Shown: piece after piece, positions 24,117-33,732 of the stretch
Position numbering within the stretch: the first letter of the stretch is position 1
Layout of the letters: every line of letters starts with the position of its first letter
Position numbers and translations under genes: made by a program
The notes under the pieces: generated by a model
The model's input: only the letters and a program-made list of their open reading frames with translations
Told to the model about the DNA's origin: nothing
Database searches by the model: none
DNA from: Pedobacter mucosus
GTDB lineage: Bacteria; Bacteroidota; Bacteroidia; Sphingobacteriales; Sphingobacteriaceae
Direction of reading: 5' to 3'
Assembly (NCBI RefSeq): GCF_022200785.1
Contig: NZ_CP087585.1
Span: 1,426,001-1,490,000, forward strand
Length of the DNA: 64,000 nt

Positions 24117-25625
24117 TTATTTTAATAATTTAGTTTCATAAAGATCTGTTCTTCTATCTTTTAACACCTTTACGGTTCCATAATGATGCAATTCATCCAG
24201 TAAATGTAAGTCAACATCAACTACCAAAACCATTTCTGTATTTGGAGTAGCTTCAGCCTTGACTGCGTTGGTTGGGAAAGCAAAATCTGAAGGTGTAAAA
24301 ACCGCAGATTGAGCAAATTGAATATCCATATTATTCACTTTCGGAAGATTACCAACGCAACCAGCAATAGCAACATAACATTCATTTTCTATCGCTCTTG
24401 CCTGAGCACAATGGCGAACCCTTGTATAACCATTTTGCGTATCCGTTAAAAATGGAACAAATAATATCTGCATTCCTTGATCGGCATAAATTCTGCTTAA
24501 TTCTGGAAATTCAACGTCGTAACAAATCAAAATGCCAACTTTTCCACAATCCGTATCAAAAACTTTTACCTTATCACCACCAATCATTCCATAATATTTT
24601 TGCTCGTTTGGTGTGATATGGATTTTTCTATATTCATCAATTTTTCCAGTTCTGTGGCATAAATAAGTCGCATTATAAAGCTTACCATTTTCTAAAAGCG
24701 GCATACTCCCAGTAATAATGTTAATATTATAACTCAAAGCATATTCATGCATTTTTTGCACAATCTCTTCCGTTTTTTCAGCAAGTTTACGCATCGCTTC
24801 AATCTCTGGTAAGTGATTATATGGCTGTAAAAGTGGCGTGTTAAAAAGTTCAGGGAACATTACGAAATCTGATTTATAACCGCTTACAGCATCCACAAAA
24901 AACTCAACCTGTTCGTAAAATGTTTCCATATCTGGGAACAATCGCATTTGCCATTGTACTAAACCCAAACGAATTGTCATTGCTGATCTTGCAGATGCAT
25001 CTATTCCCTGATAATAAATGTTATTCCATTCGATCAGCGTAGCATATTCTTTAGATTCATGATCTCCCGGAAGGTAATTCTTAAGTACTTTTCTTACATG
25101 GAAATCATTAGAAATTTGAAAAGTTAAAGTAGGATCATAAATTTCCTTTGACTTTACTTTATCAATATATTGCCTAGGACTCAGGGTTTCGGCATATTGA
25201 TGATAACCAGGAATCCTACCGCCAGCAATAATGCTTTTTAAATTTAAACTTTCACAAAGCTCTTTTCGAGCTTCATATAATCTTCTACCTAAGCGAAGTC
25301 CACGATGTTCAGGATGAACAAAAATTTCTATTCCGTAAAGTGTGTCTCCGTTCGGATCGTGAGTTGAGAAAGAATAGTCGCCGGTTATTAATTTGTAAGT
25401 ATGTCGATCACCATATTCGTCATAATCAACAATTATAGCCAGTGAACAAGCAACAACTTTTTCGTCGACCGCAATACAAAGTTGGCCTTCTGGAAATATT
25501 TTCAGTAATTTTTCAATGCTTGATTTTGGCCAAATAGAACCGCCCATACTGTCGTAAGCCTTAATCATTGATTCTTTTAAATCTGCGTAATCTTCAAGCG
25601 TAAGCTTTCTTAATTCAATATTCAT
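24117..25625 (-). CDS. GNAT acetyltransferase - carbon-nitrogen hydrolase (nitrilase superfamily) fusion
   Basis: Starting at ATG 25623-25625 (MNIELRKLTLEDY) the protein has 502 residues. Residues 1-200 are a GNAT fold with the acetyl-CoA loop HPEHRGLRLGRRLYEARKEL. After a linker, residues about 220-490 are a nitrilase-superfamily amidase with the Glu-Lys-Cys triad in FPELFNTP, YRKIHITPNE and ILICYDVEFPE. The hydrolase half cleaves C-N bonds of small amides, and the GNAT half may acylate the same metabolite. The fusion is established in other bacteria, with uncertain substrate. An 11-residue longer in-frame start exists but lacks family support. Confidence 0.88.
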   Translation of the reverse strand: MNIELRKLTLEDYADLKESMIKAYDSMGGSIWPKSSIEKLLKIFPEGQLCIAVDEKVVACSLAIIVDYDEYGDRHTYKLITGDYSFSTHDPNGDTLYGIEIFVHPEHRGLRLGRRLYEARKELCESLNLKSIIAGGRIPGYHQYAETLSPRQYIDKVKSKEIYDPTLTFQISNDFHVRKVLKNYLPGDHESKEYATLIEWNNIYYQGIDASARSAMTIRLGLVQWQMRLFPDMETFYEQVEFFVDAVSGYKSDFVMFPELFNTPLLQPYNHLPEIEAMRKLAEKTEEIVQKMHEYALSYNINIITGSMPLLENGKLYNATYLCHRTGKIDEYRKIHITPNEQKYYGMIGGDKVKVFDTDCGKVGILICYDVEFPELSRIYADQGMQILFVPFLTDTQNGYTRVRHCAQARAIENECYVAIAGCVGNLPKVNNMDIQFAQSAVFTPSDFAFPTNAVKAEATPNTEMVLVVDVDLHLLDELHHYGTVKVLKDRRTDLYETKLLK

Positions 25626-25676
25626 AAAATGTTTGATTTCTATATGATGAACAGACAAAGGGGATAAAGGTTTTTT

Positions 25677-25698
25677 CCCGCAGATTTAAGAAGAAAAG
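25677..25698 (+). repeat. Left terminal inverted repeat of the GxxExxY element
   Basis: Twenty-two bases starting CCCGCAGATTTAAG are the exact reverse complement of 26193-26214. Allowing a few mismatches, the match extends inward to about 33 bases (inner left CACAGATTT, inner right AATCTGCGT). Confidence 0.85.
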
Positions 25699-25771
25699 GG
25701 ACACAGATTTAAGGGGAAGTTTATTAGTAAATTGCTATTAATAACATGGGTTTTTTAAGTAAGTTTAAGAT

Positions 25772-26155
25772 ATGCTCGAGAACGATATTTCATACATAAT
25801 TAGAGGGTGTGCCTTTAATGTTTACAATGCTTTAGGACCGGGTTTATTAGAATCCGCATATGAGGCTGCCTTAAAATATGAAATTGACAAGGCTGGACTT
25901 AACGTTCGAAGTCAAGTTATTATGCCGATGATTTATCAAGATATTAAAGTTGATGTAGGCTATCGTTTAGATTTAATAGTTAAAGAAAAAGTAATTATTG
26001 AACTTAAATCAGTTGAAATAATATCGAATGTTCATCATAAACAATTGATTACATATTTAAAATTATCTGGCATGAGGCTAGGTTTGTTAATAAACTTTAA
26101 CACAGATAATATTGCAAAAAGTATTTATAGAAAAGTATTTGGCATGGCGTATTAA
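25772..26155 (+). CDS. GxxExxY protein (PD-(D/E)XK nuclease-like)
   Basis: The 127-residue protein carries the name motif G24-L-L-E27-S-A-Y30 in ALGPGLLESAYEAAL. Nuclease-like residues follow: D67 in GYRLDLIV and E77-x-K79 in VIIELKSV, which match a PD-(D/E)XK core. A helix with VHHKQLITYLKLSGMRLGLLINF completes the fold. Its biochemical role is undescribed. The gene is the only one inside a pair of long inverted repeats, reads opposite to both neighbours, and has no operon partner. Confidence 0.85.
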   Translation: MLENDISYIIRGCAFNVYNALGPGLLESAYEAALKYEIDKAGLNVRSQVIMPMIYQDIKVDVGYRLDLIVKEKVIIELKSVEIISNVHHKQLITYLKLSGMRLGLLINFNTDNIAKSIYRKVFGMAY

Positions 26156-26192
26156 TTAACAAGCCTAACGTAAATCTGCGCAATCTGCGTAT

Positions 26193-26214
26193 CTTTTCTT
26201 CTTAAATCTGCGGG
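26193..26214 (-). repeat. Right terminal inverted repeat of the GxxExxY element
   Basis: Exact reverse complement of 25677-25698, ending in AAATCTGCGGG. Just inside it, AATCTGCG occurs in two further short direct copies (26173-26180 and 26182-26189). Confidence 0.85.
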
Positions 26215-26226
26215 CAAATTCTAAGC

Positions 26227-27249
26227 CTAAAACAATTTCCCTAATTGCCCAGGATAGTTTCTCTTTAAATGTTTGTAAGCAGCTTCGGTTACTTCTCTCC
26301 CCCTTGAGGTGCGCATAATGTAACCCTCCTGAATCAAAAATGGCTCATAAACTTCCTCAATAGTACCCTCATCTTCGCCAACCGCTGTAGCAATTGTTTT
26401 CAAACCAACTGGCCCACCTTTAAACTTATCAATTATGGTAACAAGAATCTTATTATCCATTTCGTCTAAACCATGTTCATCTACATTTAATGCATTTAAT
26501 GCATATCGGGCAATTTCCGTATCAATGTTTCCGTTGCCTTTTATTTGAGCAAAATCTCTGGTTCTTCGTAAAAGTGCATTTGCAATACGAGGCGTACCGC
26601 GACTTCTACGGGCGATTTCATAGGCACCTTCATCATTTATAGGTGTATTTAGAATATCTGAAGACCGTAAAACGATTGTGGTTAATAGTTTAGCATCATA
26701 ATATGCAAGGCGACAATTAATGCCGAAACGAGCTCTTAAAGGTGCTGTTAACAAACCAGATCGGGTTGTAGCGCCAACAAGGGTAAAAGGATTTAACGTA
26801 ATCTGAACTGACCGGGCATTTGGACCAGATTCAAGCATAATATCAATCTTAAAATCTTCCATAGCCGAATAAAGATATTCTTCCACCAAAGGTGATAAAC
26901 GATGGATTTCATCTATAAAAAGAATATCACCTGTATCCAAACCAGTTAATAATCCGGCTAAATCACCAGGTTTATCTAGAACAGGACCAGAGGTAACCTT
27001 AATTCCAGAACCCATTTCATTAGCAATAATATATGAAAGAGTTGTTTTTCCTAATCCTGGAGGGCCATGAAGTAATACATGATCTAAAGCTTCACCACGA
27101 AGTTTAGCTGCTTGAACGAAAATCTTTAAATTGGCCATTACTTTTTCCTGACCAGTAAAATCTTCAAAGGCCTGCGGCCTTAAAACCCGCTCAATATCCT
27201 TGTCGGTAGGACTTAAGTTTGAAGCCTCGGGATCTAGATTTTCATTCAT
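26227..27249 (-). CDS. ruvB: Holliday junction branch-migration helicase RuvB
   Basis: The AAA+ motor that drives RuvA-bound Holliday junctions. Walker A is [18 protein letters not shown] near residues 60-77. Walker B and the following Arg are in [26 protein letters not shown]. Sensor 1 is in [22 protein letters not shown], and the C-terminal winged helix ends [16 protein letters not shown]. The 340-residue length is normal. RuvA and RuvC are not in the window. The start codon lies 4 bp after an exact minus-7 box (27254-27261), pointing to a leaderless or near-leaderless transcript. Confidence 0.97.
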   Translation of the reverse strand: MNENLDPEASNLSPTDKDIERVLRPQAFEDFTGQEKVMANLKIFVQAAKLRGEALDHVLLHGPPGLGKTTLSYIIANEMGSGIKVTSGPVLDKPGDLAGLLTGLDTGDILFIDEIHRLSPLVEEYLYSAMEDFKIDIMLESGPNARSVQITLNPFTLVGATTRSGLLTAPLRARFGINCRLAYYDAKLLTTIVLRSSDILNTPINDEGAYEIARRSRGTPRIANALLRRTRDFAQIKGNGNIDTEIARYALNALNVDEHGLDEMDNKILVTIIDKFKGGPVGLKTIATAVGEDEGTIEEVYEPFLIQEGYIMRTSRGREVTEAAYKHLKRNYPGQLGKLF

Positions 27250-27253
27250 GCAG

Positions 27254-27261
27254 CAAATATA
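27254..27261 (-). promoter_or_regulatory. Minus-7 box candidate TATATTTG for ruvB
   Basis: Exact TAnnTTTG on the minus strand, separated from the ruvB ATG by only CTGC. A matching minus-33 TTTG is not obvious, since the position falls at the end of the upstream gene. Confidence 0.45.
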
Positions 27262-27280
27262 AAATTAAATGCTAAAAATG

Positions 27281-28177
27281 TTAGGATTTTTTGAATTTCT
27301 CTGCAACAACTAAATCCTTTTTGCCAGCGGTATATTGATAGAATCCTTCGCCTGATTTTACACCTTTTTTACCAGCCGCAACCATATTTACTAATAGCGG
27401 ACAAGGTGCATACTTAGGGTTTCCAAAACCATTATTCAGCACTTTTAAAATAGCTAAACAAGTATCTAAGCCAATAAAATCAGCTAATTGTAAAGGTCCC
27501 ATTGGATGGGCCATTCCGAGTTTCATCACCGTATCGATTTCATAAACACCGGCAACACCTTCGTATAAAGTGTAAATTGCCTCATTAATCATTGGCATCA
27601 AGATCCTATTGGCTACGAAACCGGGATAATCGTTAACCTCTACTGGCGTTTTCTGTAAATCTGCCGATAAAGACATGATGGTTTTAGTGGTTTCATCACT
27701 TGTTTGATAACCACGAATCACTTCTACCAATTTCATTACCGGTACTGGATTCATAAAGTGCATTCCAATAACTTTATCACCACGATTGGTAACTGCTGCT
27801 ATTTGAGTAATGGAAATGGAGGATGTGTTTGAAGCTAAAATTGCATCAGCAGGAGCATAGGTATCTAAATCCTTAAATATTTTAAGTTTTAAATCAATGT
27901 TTTCCGTCGCGGCTTCAATAATTAAATCAGCATTTTTTACGCCATCTGCTATTGATGTAAAAGTTCGAATATTATTTAATGCTCCTGTTTTTTGTGTTTC
28001 ATTTAATATCTCCTTCACCACTTGCCTCTCCAGGTTTTTTTCAATTACTTTGATTGCCTTGTCCAAGGCTATTTGGTCTATATCAATAAGGTTGACCACA
28101 TATCCGAACTGCGCAAAAATATGTGCAATTCCGTTTCCCATAGTTCCTGAACCTACAACAGCTACATTTTTTATCAT
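27281..28177 (-). CDS. 3-hydroxyacyl-CoA (3-hydroxybutyryl-CoA) dehydrogenase
   Basis: Oxidises L-3-hydroxyacyl-CoA to 3-ketoacyl-CoA with NAD, or the reverse. The Rossmann start is VAVVGSGTMGNGIAHIF (G-x-G-x2-G) and the adenine-binding Asp is in VNLIDIDQ. The catalytic His is in VIGMHFMNPVPVMKLVEVIRG, paired with Glu in this family. The C-terminal helical dimerisation domain has GFVANRILMPMINEA and HPMGPLQLADFIGLDT. I use ATG 28177 (298 residues), while a TTG three codons upstream is the only longer choice. Fatty acid or butyrate metabolism is the likely setting. No other beta-oxidation gene is adjacent. Confidence 0.93.
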   Translation of the reverse strand: MIKNVAVVGSGTMGNGIAHIFAQFGYVVNLIDIDQIALDKAIKVIEKNLERQVVKEILNETQKTGALNNIRTFTSIADGVKNADLIIEAATENIDLKLKIFKDLDTYAPADAILASNTSSISITQIAAVTNRGDKVIGMHFMNPVPVMKLVEVIRGYQTSDETTKTIMSLSADLQKTPVEVNDYPGFVANRILMPMINEAIYTLYEGVAGVYEIDTVMKLGMAHPMGPLQLADFIGLDTCLAILKVLNNGFGNPKYAPCPLLVNMVAAGKKGVKSGEGFYQYTAGKKDLVVAEKFKKS

Positions 28178-28975
28178 TTTTAACAATTTTAGTCTCCATT
28201 TAACCTTGCCATCAAAGAAAAGGCTGATTTCTAAACAAAGTAATATACTTTTTTATCAAATCATATCATATAACGCCGTTTTAATTTCCTGATGAGAAGC
28301 AATGCCATAAAGTACTTAGGGGATTCCGGGATATATTAATATTGATATAATTATAGGAGAAATTACTAATTAAGATTTACGATAAGGAATTTTATCAGTT
28401 ATATAATTCTAATCAGAGAAAATATTAGTATATAATTTGTTTTTGAATATAAAAACTTGAAATTTAAATTAAATATGCTTAAAATTTCATCAAGCTACCT
28501 TAATTTCGTGTATTCTTTGTTTAAACAATTAAATTGTATAACATTTAGGTAAAAAATAAATAAATATTCATTTTTTTTATAAAAAATTACTGTTAAACTT
28601 AGTTATTTAGTATTTATATTGTATTTGAGGGTGATTTATAAAATATATACCTTAACTAATGTTAATAAAGCACATAAATGTTGTGTTTTATTAACATATT
28701 TTAAATTAAATGGCAATTTTTATTATTTATTTTCGTTTTTAATGGTTTTTTTAAATATTATTGCCCCCGTAAGATGATTATCCCTATTAACAATCGTTAC
28801 TTCTTAAAATTTTAGAGCATTTTCTTCACCTCCTGGTGATTTTAAGAGTTTATTTCGAGTAAGTTGCTACGAAAAGTAGTTTAAACTTTCTTTTCATCTA
28901 TACAATTTCAAGTCATGCATATTAGGCTGTAGTATGAGGTATAGCTCAAATATTTATATTAACAAACTAAACTAA
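28178..28975. other. 798-bp AT-rich intergenic region with long SusC leader
   Basis: No ORF with coding character is seen. The region separates a minus-strand dehydrogenase from the plus-strand SusC operon, so it holds divergent promoters. TGTATTTG at 28620-28627 matches the minus-7 consensus in 7 of 8 positions. If used, the susC leader would be about 340 nt. A nested hairpin lies at 28803-28846. No tRNA or recognised riboswitch was found. Confidence 0.45.
28803..28846 (+). promoter_or_regulatory. Nested hairpin in the SusC leader
   Basis: Outer arms CTTAAAAT (28803-28810) and ATTTTAAG (28839-28846) pair perfectly over 8 bp. Inside, TCACC (28826-28830) pairs with GGTGA (28835-28839 edge), presenting a CCTCC-containing loop. 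The structure is about 130 bp before the SusC start and could be a leader control element. A protein-binding site is equally possible. Confidence 0.35.
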
Positions 28976-31900
28976 ATGAAAAGAAAACTACTAAAATGTT
29001 TGATGTTCTTTATTGTGCTTGCTACATTAAAAGCTTCCGCACAAGACAAGACAATTAGCGGAATGGTAACGGCTAAAGAAGATGGTCTACCAATTCCCGG
29101 AGTAAGTGTAAAAGTTAAAGGTACCACTCGTGGCGTTGTAACAGATGTGAGAGGAAGGTACACAATCTCAGTTCCCAATACAGAAAGAGACTTTTTGGTT
29201 TTCAGCTTTATTGGTTATTCGCCAAAAGAAATGAGTACAACGGGTAAAAACATCGATGTAACTTTAGAATCGAACGCAAACGCATTAGATGAAGTTGTAA
29301 TTGCAGCCGGTGGTATTAAGCGTACACCTAGAGAACAAGGGTACGCAACTACAAGGATTGACGCTGAAACTTTGACCGCAGGTAAATCACCAACTATTGC
29401 AGGAGGTTTAGCTGGTAAAGTTGCAGGTTTGCAAATAAATGCGGTTGGAACGGGTGTAAACCCGGCTTACCGTTTGGTATTAAGGGGTGATAGATCGATT
29501 ACTGGTAATAACCAAGCATTAATCGTTTTAGATGGTGCCGTTGTTCCGAACGATTTATTAGGAAACCTTAATCCTGATGATGTTGAAGACTTAACCATTT
29601 TAAACGGAGCTAGTGGTGCAGCACTTTATGGATCGGATGCATCAAATGGAGTATTAATTATCACTACCAAAAGAGGAAAAAAGGGAGCGCCTGTAATTAA
29701 GCTTTCGAATACCACCGCAGTAGAAAAAATTAGTTTCTACCCTGAGTTACAAGATCGTTTTGGATCTGGTACTGATGATTATCCAGTGGCTTATGAAAGC
29801 ATCGAAAATCAACAATACGGTCCGGCATTTGATGGAACGCCAAGAGTTATTGGTCGTGTAAATCAATTTGGACAATTGCAAACTGTTCCTTATTCTGCTA
29901 ACCGGGATAAATATGACTTTTGGGATACAGGTATTGCAAATCAAACCGATTTCTCTGTATCATCAGGTGATGATAAATCAGCTACATATATTTCTGCTCA
30001 ATATTTAAATGGAAAAGGAACTACTCCTAAAGATGAATATGACAGAATCGCATTCAGATTTAATGGTGACCGTAACATCACTAAAAATTTAAGTGCTAAA
30101 TACAACATAGGTTTTACAGAAAACAAATACAACACTTCGCCAAATACATCTGGTATCTACAACAACTTGCTTAATACCCCTGCACAAATTCCACTTTTGA
30201 GTTATACAAATTATCAAGACCCTACAAGTTGGGCAAATCCAAACAATTATTATAACGATTATTATGGTAATCCATATTTTACCATAGATAATCAAAGGCA
30301 AAAACAACAAAATGATTATATCACTGGTTTACTTGAATTAAATTATAAAGTAAGCGATTGGTTAAGTTTTATTGGAAGAACATCACTAAGCAACCGCATT
30401 TATAAAAGCAAACAGTACGGTGATGGATTTACCTACACTGATTTCGTTTTAACTTCTGGTTCAGCTAAAACGAATGCGGCAAGCAGTGTTACAGACAGAG
30501 AGTTTCAAAGCTCCGCCTTCAATACAGATTTTATTGCAAATATAAAAAAAGACGTTAATGACTTCTCCATTAACTTTCTTGTAGGAGCTAACTTAAAAAG
30601 TTATAACTATAAAAACATGCAATCATCTGGTAGTGGTTTGCAGGTACCTGGGCTGTATAATCTAAGTAACATAACAGGTACGCCGACTTCCACTGAGGCC
30701 AACTATAATACACGTCAATATGGTGTTTGGGGAGATGTTACTGTAGGGTATAAAAAGTATCTATATTTACATGTTACTGGAAGGAATGACTGGGTTTCAG
30801 TATTGGCACCTGCCAACCGTTCCTTTTTCTACCCTGCTGTAGATGTATCGTTTATTCCAACGGATGCTTTCGAGTTTTTAAAAGGGAGCAAAGTGCTTGA
30901 TTATTTGAAAATTAGAGGTGGATTATCTCAAGTAGGTAATGTTAACGTAGGAGATGCTACGGATAAGGGTGCATATAACCTGCTATCTACATTCGATTCG
31001 CAAACAGGTTATGGTTATGGAACGGGATATACACCAAATTCATTAATTGTATCACCTGATTTAAAACCAGAAATTACAGACGGTTATGAGTTTGGAGCTG
31101 ATTTTAGAATGTTTAAAGGTAGAATAGATGGAAATATAACCTATTACCACACCAGCTCTACCGGGCAGGCCATTAATGCACAAATTGCACAAACTAGCGG
31201 ATATGCTAACTATTTAGTGAACGCAGGTGAATTGCAAAATACAGGTTTAGAAAGTATTGTGCACTTTACTTTAATTGATAAGGGCAACTGGAGATTGGTT
31301 GTAGGCGGTAACTATACTCACAATAAGAATGAAATAATCTCTCTACAGTCTGGGTTAACCCGTATTGGAGTAAGCAATAGCACAACCATATTTGGTGATA
31401 CCAATGTAAAAACCTATCCAATTATTATTGGGTCTGATTATATTAGAGATCCACAAGGTAGAGTTGTGGTTGATAGAAATACAGGGAACCCTGTTGGTAC
31501 CACAACAGGTAATATTTTGGGTAACACACAACCTAAAGATAGATTGGGTTTAGATTTCAATGTATCATGGAAAGGATTAACTTTATCTGGGATATTTGAA
31601 TATAGAGGTGATTTCGTTCAGTATAGTTCTGCAGGAGCAACTTTTGATTTCTCAGGATCTAGCATCCGTTCTGTATATTACAACCGCGAAAAATTTATAT
31701 TTCCTAACTCTTCTTATTTGGATGCTGCAAGTGGAAATTACATTGCAAATAATAATGTAACGGTTTCTGCTGCTAACTCTGGTTTTTGGTCAAGCAGTCA
31801 GTTTAGGGGAACAACCAGCAATTATGTTTACTCAGGCGATTTTTGGAAATTAAGAGAATTGGCTTTGGCATATAAACTTCCATCATCCTTTTTAAAATCA

Positions 31901-32092
31901 GTTAAATTTATTAAAACGGCTACTGTAAGTGCTCAGGGCAGAAATTTATTTATCTGGTTACCAAAATCAAACACTTGGGGAGATCCAGAGAACAGTTCCA
32001 ATGGCTCTGATAGTAATGCTGTGGGCATCACATCGTTATCGCAAACACCACCAACAAGGTATTTTGGCGGAACTGTATCACTTACCTTTTAA
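28976..32092 (+). CDS. SusC/RagA-family TonB-linked outer-membrane transporter
   Basis: A 1038-residue TonB-dependent transporter that imports glycans or peptides across the outer membrane with its SusD lid. The order is a signal peptide (to about ASA22-Q), a CarboxypepD_reg-like domain (KTISGMVTAKEDGLPIPGVSVKVKG), the family segment LDEVVIAAGG, a plug domain (GKVAGLQINAVGTG through SNGVLIITTKRGKKG), and a 22-strand barrel. Barrel landmarks are repeated NxxY/W strands, LKIRGGLSQVGN, LKPEITDGYEFGADFRMFKGRI, and the C-terminal GGTVSLTF ending in Phe. The SusD gene follows after 11 bp. No extra-cytoplasmic sigma/anti-sigma pair or hybrid sensor is adjacent, so the regulation is unclear. Confidence 0.95.
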   Translation: MKRKLLKCLMFFIVLATLKASAQDKTISGMVTAKEDGLPIPGVSVKVKGTTRGVVTDVRGRYTISVPNTERDFLVFSFIGYSPKEMSTTGKNIDVTLESNANALDEVVIAAGGIKRTPREQGYATTRIDAETLTAGKSPTIAGGLAGKVAGLQINAVGTGVNPAYRLVLRGDRSITGNNQALIVLDGAVVPNDLLGNLNPDDVEDLTILNGASGAALYGSDASNGVLIITTKRGKKGAPVIKLSNTTAVEKISFYPELQDRFGSGTDDYPVAYESIENQQYGPAFDGTPRVIGRVNQFGQLQTVPYSANRDKYDFWDTGIANQTDFSVSSGDDKSATYISAQYLNGKGTTPKDEYDRIAFRFNGDRNITKNLSAKYNIGFTENKYNTSPNTSGIYNNLLNTPAQIPLLSYTNYQDPTSWANPNNYYNDYYGNPYFTIDNQRQKQQNDYITGLLELNYKVSDWLSFIGRTSLSNRIYKSKQYGDGFTYTDFVLTSGSAKTNAASSVTDREFQSSAFNTDFIANIKKDVNDFSINFLVGANLKSYNYKNMQSSGSGLQVPGLYNLSNITGTPTSTEANYNTRQYGVWGDVTVGYKKYLYLHVTGRNDWVSVLAPANRSFFYPAVDVSFIPTDAFEFLKGSKVLDYLKIRGGLSQVGNVNVGDATDKGAYNLLSTFDSQTGYGYGTGYTPNSLIVSPDLKPEITDGYEFGADFRMFKGRIDGNITYYHTSSTGQAINAQIAQTSGYANYLVNAGELQNTGLESIVHFTLIDKGNWRLVVGGNYTHNKNEIISLQSGLTRIGVSNSTTIFGDTNVKTYPIIIGSDYIRDPQGRVVVDRNTGNPVGTTTGNILGNTQPKDRLGLDFNVSWKGLTLSGIFEYRGDFVQYSSAGATFDFSGSSIRSVYYNREKFIFPNSSYLDAASGNYIANNNVTVSAANSGFWSSSQFRGTTSNYVYSGDFWKLRELALAYKLPSSFLKSVKFIKTATVSAQGRNLFIWLPKSNTWGDPENSSNGSDSNAVGITSLSQTPPTRYFGGTVSLTF

Positions 32093-32103
32093 TTTTACAA
32101 ATT

Positions 32104-33714
32104 ATGAAAACATATTTAAACATAACATCAATTTTCCTGATACTGATCTTAGGGTTTTCGGGGTGTAAAAAGGATTACCTGAATATAAACGATAACCCAA
32201 ACACTGCAACATCATCAACACCGCAATTGGTTTTGCCAGCAGTGCTGAACAACATATCCAGTAACTTTATGGATTATTTTAATTACGGTGGCCGCATTGC
32301 TGGCTATATGGCAAATGGAGGTGGTTTTTCATTTGTCGGCTCTACAACCGTAACTTACAACTTTGATAGTGGAAGTAATAATGCACTTTTTAATAACGGA
32401 TTCGCTAATTTAAGAAGTCTTCAATACATTATTAATACAACAAATGGGGTACCGCAATATGCTTTATATAATGGGGTTGCACGGATATTAAAATCGTATT
32501 CTTATCAGCTCGTAGTTGATGAATATGGTGATGTTCCTTATACCGAAGCTGCATTAGGTTCAGAAAACTTAACGCCTCATTATGATAGTCAAACCGCGGT
32601 TTACCAAGCTTTGATTACCGAAATCGACGCAGCGATAGTTTTGTTGAAAGCAAACGCAACATCAACTACAGTAACTAAATTAACTGTAAATGGTGCAGAT
32701 GTAATGTTTGGAGGTAATGTTACCAAATGGATCCAGTTTGCAAATAACGTTAAATTGCGTATTTTAACAAGAGCACAAACTGGTCCATTAGCTGCATTTG
32801 TAAACACGGCATTTGGCACGTTTTCATCCGAAGGTTTTTTGTTTGATGATGTGGTTATTCAGCCAGGTTATGTAAGCACAAGTGCACGCCAAAACCCTCT
32901 TTGGAATTCTTACCACTCTTCTTTTACAGGTACAGTTGCCGGAAATAGCTATATACCTACAACTTGGATGTATTCGTTCTACAACGGAGCAAAATTGAAC
33001 GATAATAGTCGTGGTTTATTAATGTACAGACTTTATGCAGCAGGTACTACACCTAAAGGTCAGCTAGGTGCGCCTAACAATCCAAATTCTACGTTACCTA
33101 ACTGGTATGTGGGTATAGGTACCGGTGCAGGAGCAGGAAACCCAAATACAGAAGCACAAGGTGTTCTTAAAAGTAGGGTAATGGGACAATTAATTTTCCC
33201 CGCTTCAGAAACTTATTTTCTTTTGGCTGAAGCTGCATTAAATGGACGAGGTTTAACTGGTACTGCATTGGATAATTTTGAGAATGGAATAAAAGCATCT
33301 TACAATTACCTAACTAAGGTGGGGGCATCAACTACTTCAACATCAACACCTGCTATTTTAACTAGTTATTTAACAACTTATAAAACTGCAAATGCTGCAA
33401 GCTATTTAGTAAATTATAGCTTAACTACAACAAATCCTCAGAGGTTAGAAGCAATTATAACGCAAAAATATATAGCCTTAAACTTTATTAATGGTTATGA
33501 AGCTTGGCAGGAATACAAAAGAACTGGTTATCCAACGGTTTCAGGAACGTCGGCAACTACAACTTTTGCTTCTATTGAATCTGTTGGTGCAACTGCAGAC
33601 AGGTTACCGGTTAGAAATTTATATACTACCACAGAATACAATTTAAACCCTAACGTTCCAGCACTTTCAGGAATAAGCATCTGGACAAGTAAAATATTCT
33701 GGGATAATAATTAA
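32104..33714 (+). CDS. SusD/RagB-family surface lipoprotein (SusD-like_2 type)
   Basis: A 536-residue nutrient-binding lid of the SusC transporter. The lipobox is ILGFSGC21, followed by KKDY, which fits a Bacteroidota lipoprotein export signal that sends lipoproteins to the cell surface. The start of the mature domain, LNINDNPNTATSSTPQLVLPAVLN, and YSYQLVVDEYGDVPYTEA are signatures of the SusD-like_2 subfamily. The C-terminal region has FLLAEAALNG, ALNFINGYEAWQEYKRTGYP, and VPALSGISIWTSKIFWDNN. The ligand cannot be inferred, and members of this subfamily often bind peptides or non-starch substrates. Confidence 0.93.
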   Translation: MKTYLNITSIFLILILGFSGCKKDYLNINDNPNTATSSTPQLVLPAVLNNISSNFMDYFNYGGRIAGYMANGGGFSFVGSTTVTYNFDSGSNNALFNNGFANLRSLQYIINTTNGVPQYALYNGVARILKSYSYQLVVDEYGDVPYTEAALGSENLTPHYDSQTAVYQALITEIDAAIVLLKANATSTTVTKLTVNGADVMFGGNVTKWIQFANNVKLRILTRAQTGPLAAFVNTAFGTFSSEGFLFDDVVIQPGYVSTSARQNPLWNSYHSSFTGTVAGNSYIPTTWMYSFYNGAKLNDNSRGLLMYRLYAAGTTPKGQLGAPNNPNSTLPNWYVGIGTGAGAGNPNTEAQGVLKSRVMGQLIFPASETYFLLAEAALNGRGLTGTALDNFENGIKASYNYLTKVGASTTSTSTPAILTSYLTTYKTANAASYLVNYSLTTTNPQRLEAIITQKYIALNFINGYEAWQEYKRTGYPTVSGTSATTTFASIESVGATADRLPVRNLYTTTEYNLNPNVPALSGISIWTSKIFWDNN

Positions 33715-33732
33715 GACATAAAACGATAACAA

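Larger units (their letters stand above)
25677..26214. mobile_element. Putative GxxExxY cassette bounded by inverted repeats
   Basis: A 538-bp unit: 22-bp perfect terminal inverted repeats, one gene (25772-26155) of the PD-(D/E)XK GxxExxY family, and short AT-rich spacers. It lies between two minus-strand genes (GNAT-nitrilase and ruvB) with the cargo on the plus strand, as an insertion would. No direct target duplication could be confirmed by eye. No transposase is encoded, so mobility would need the GxxExxY protein itself or a helper. Confidence 0.5.

Noticed and set aside
27897..28292. 131-aa plus-strand ORF reaching into the intergenic region
   Set aside because: Mostly antisense to the 3-hydroxyacyl-CoA dehydrogenase and composed of Ser/Phe/Ile-rich shadow sequence without domains.
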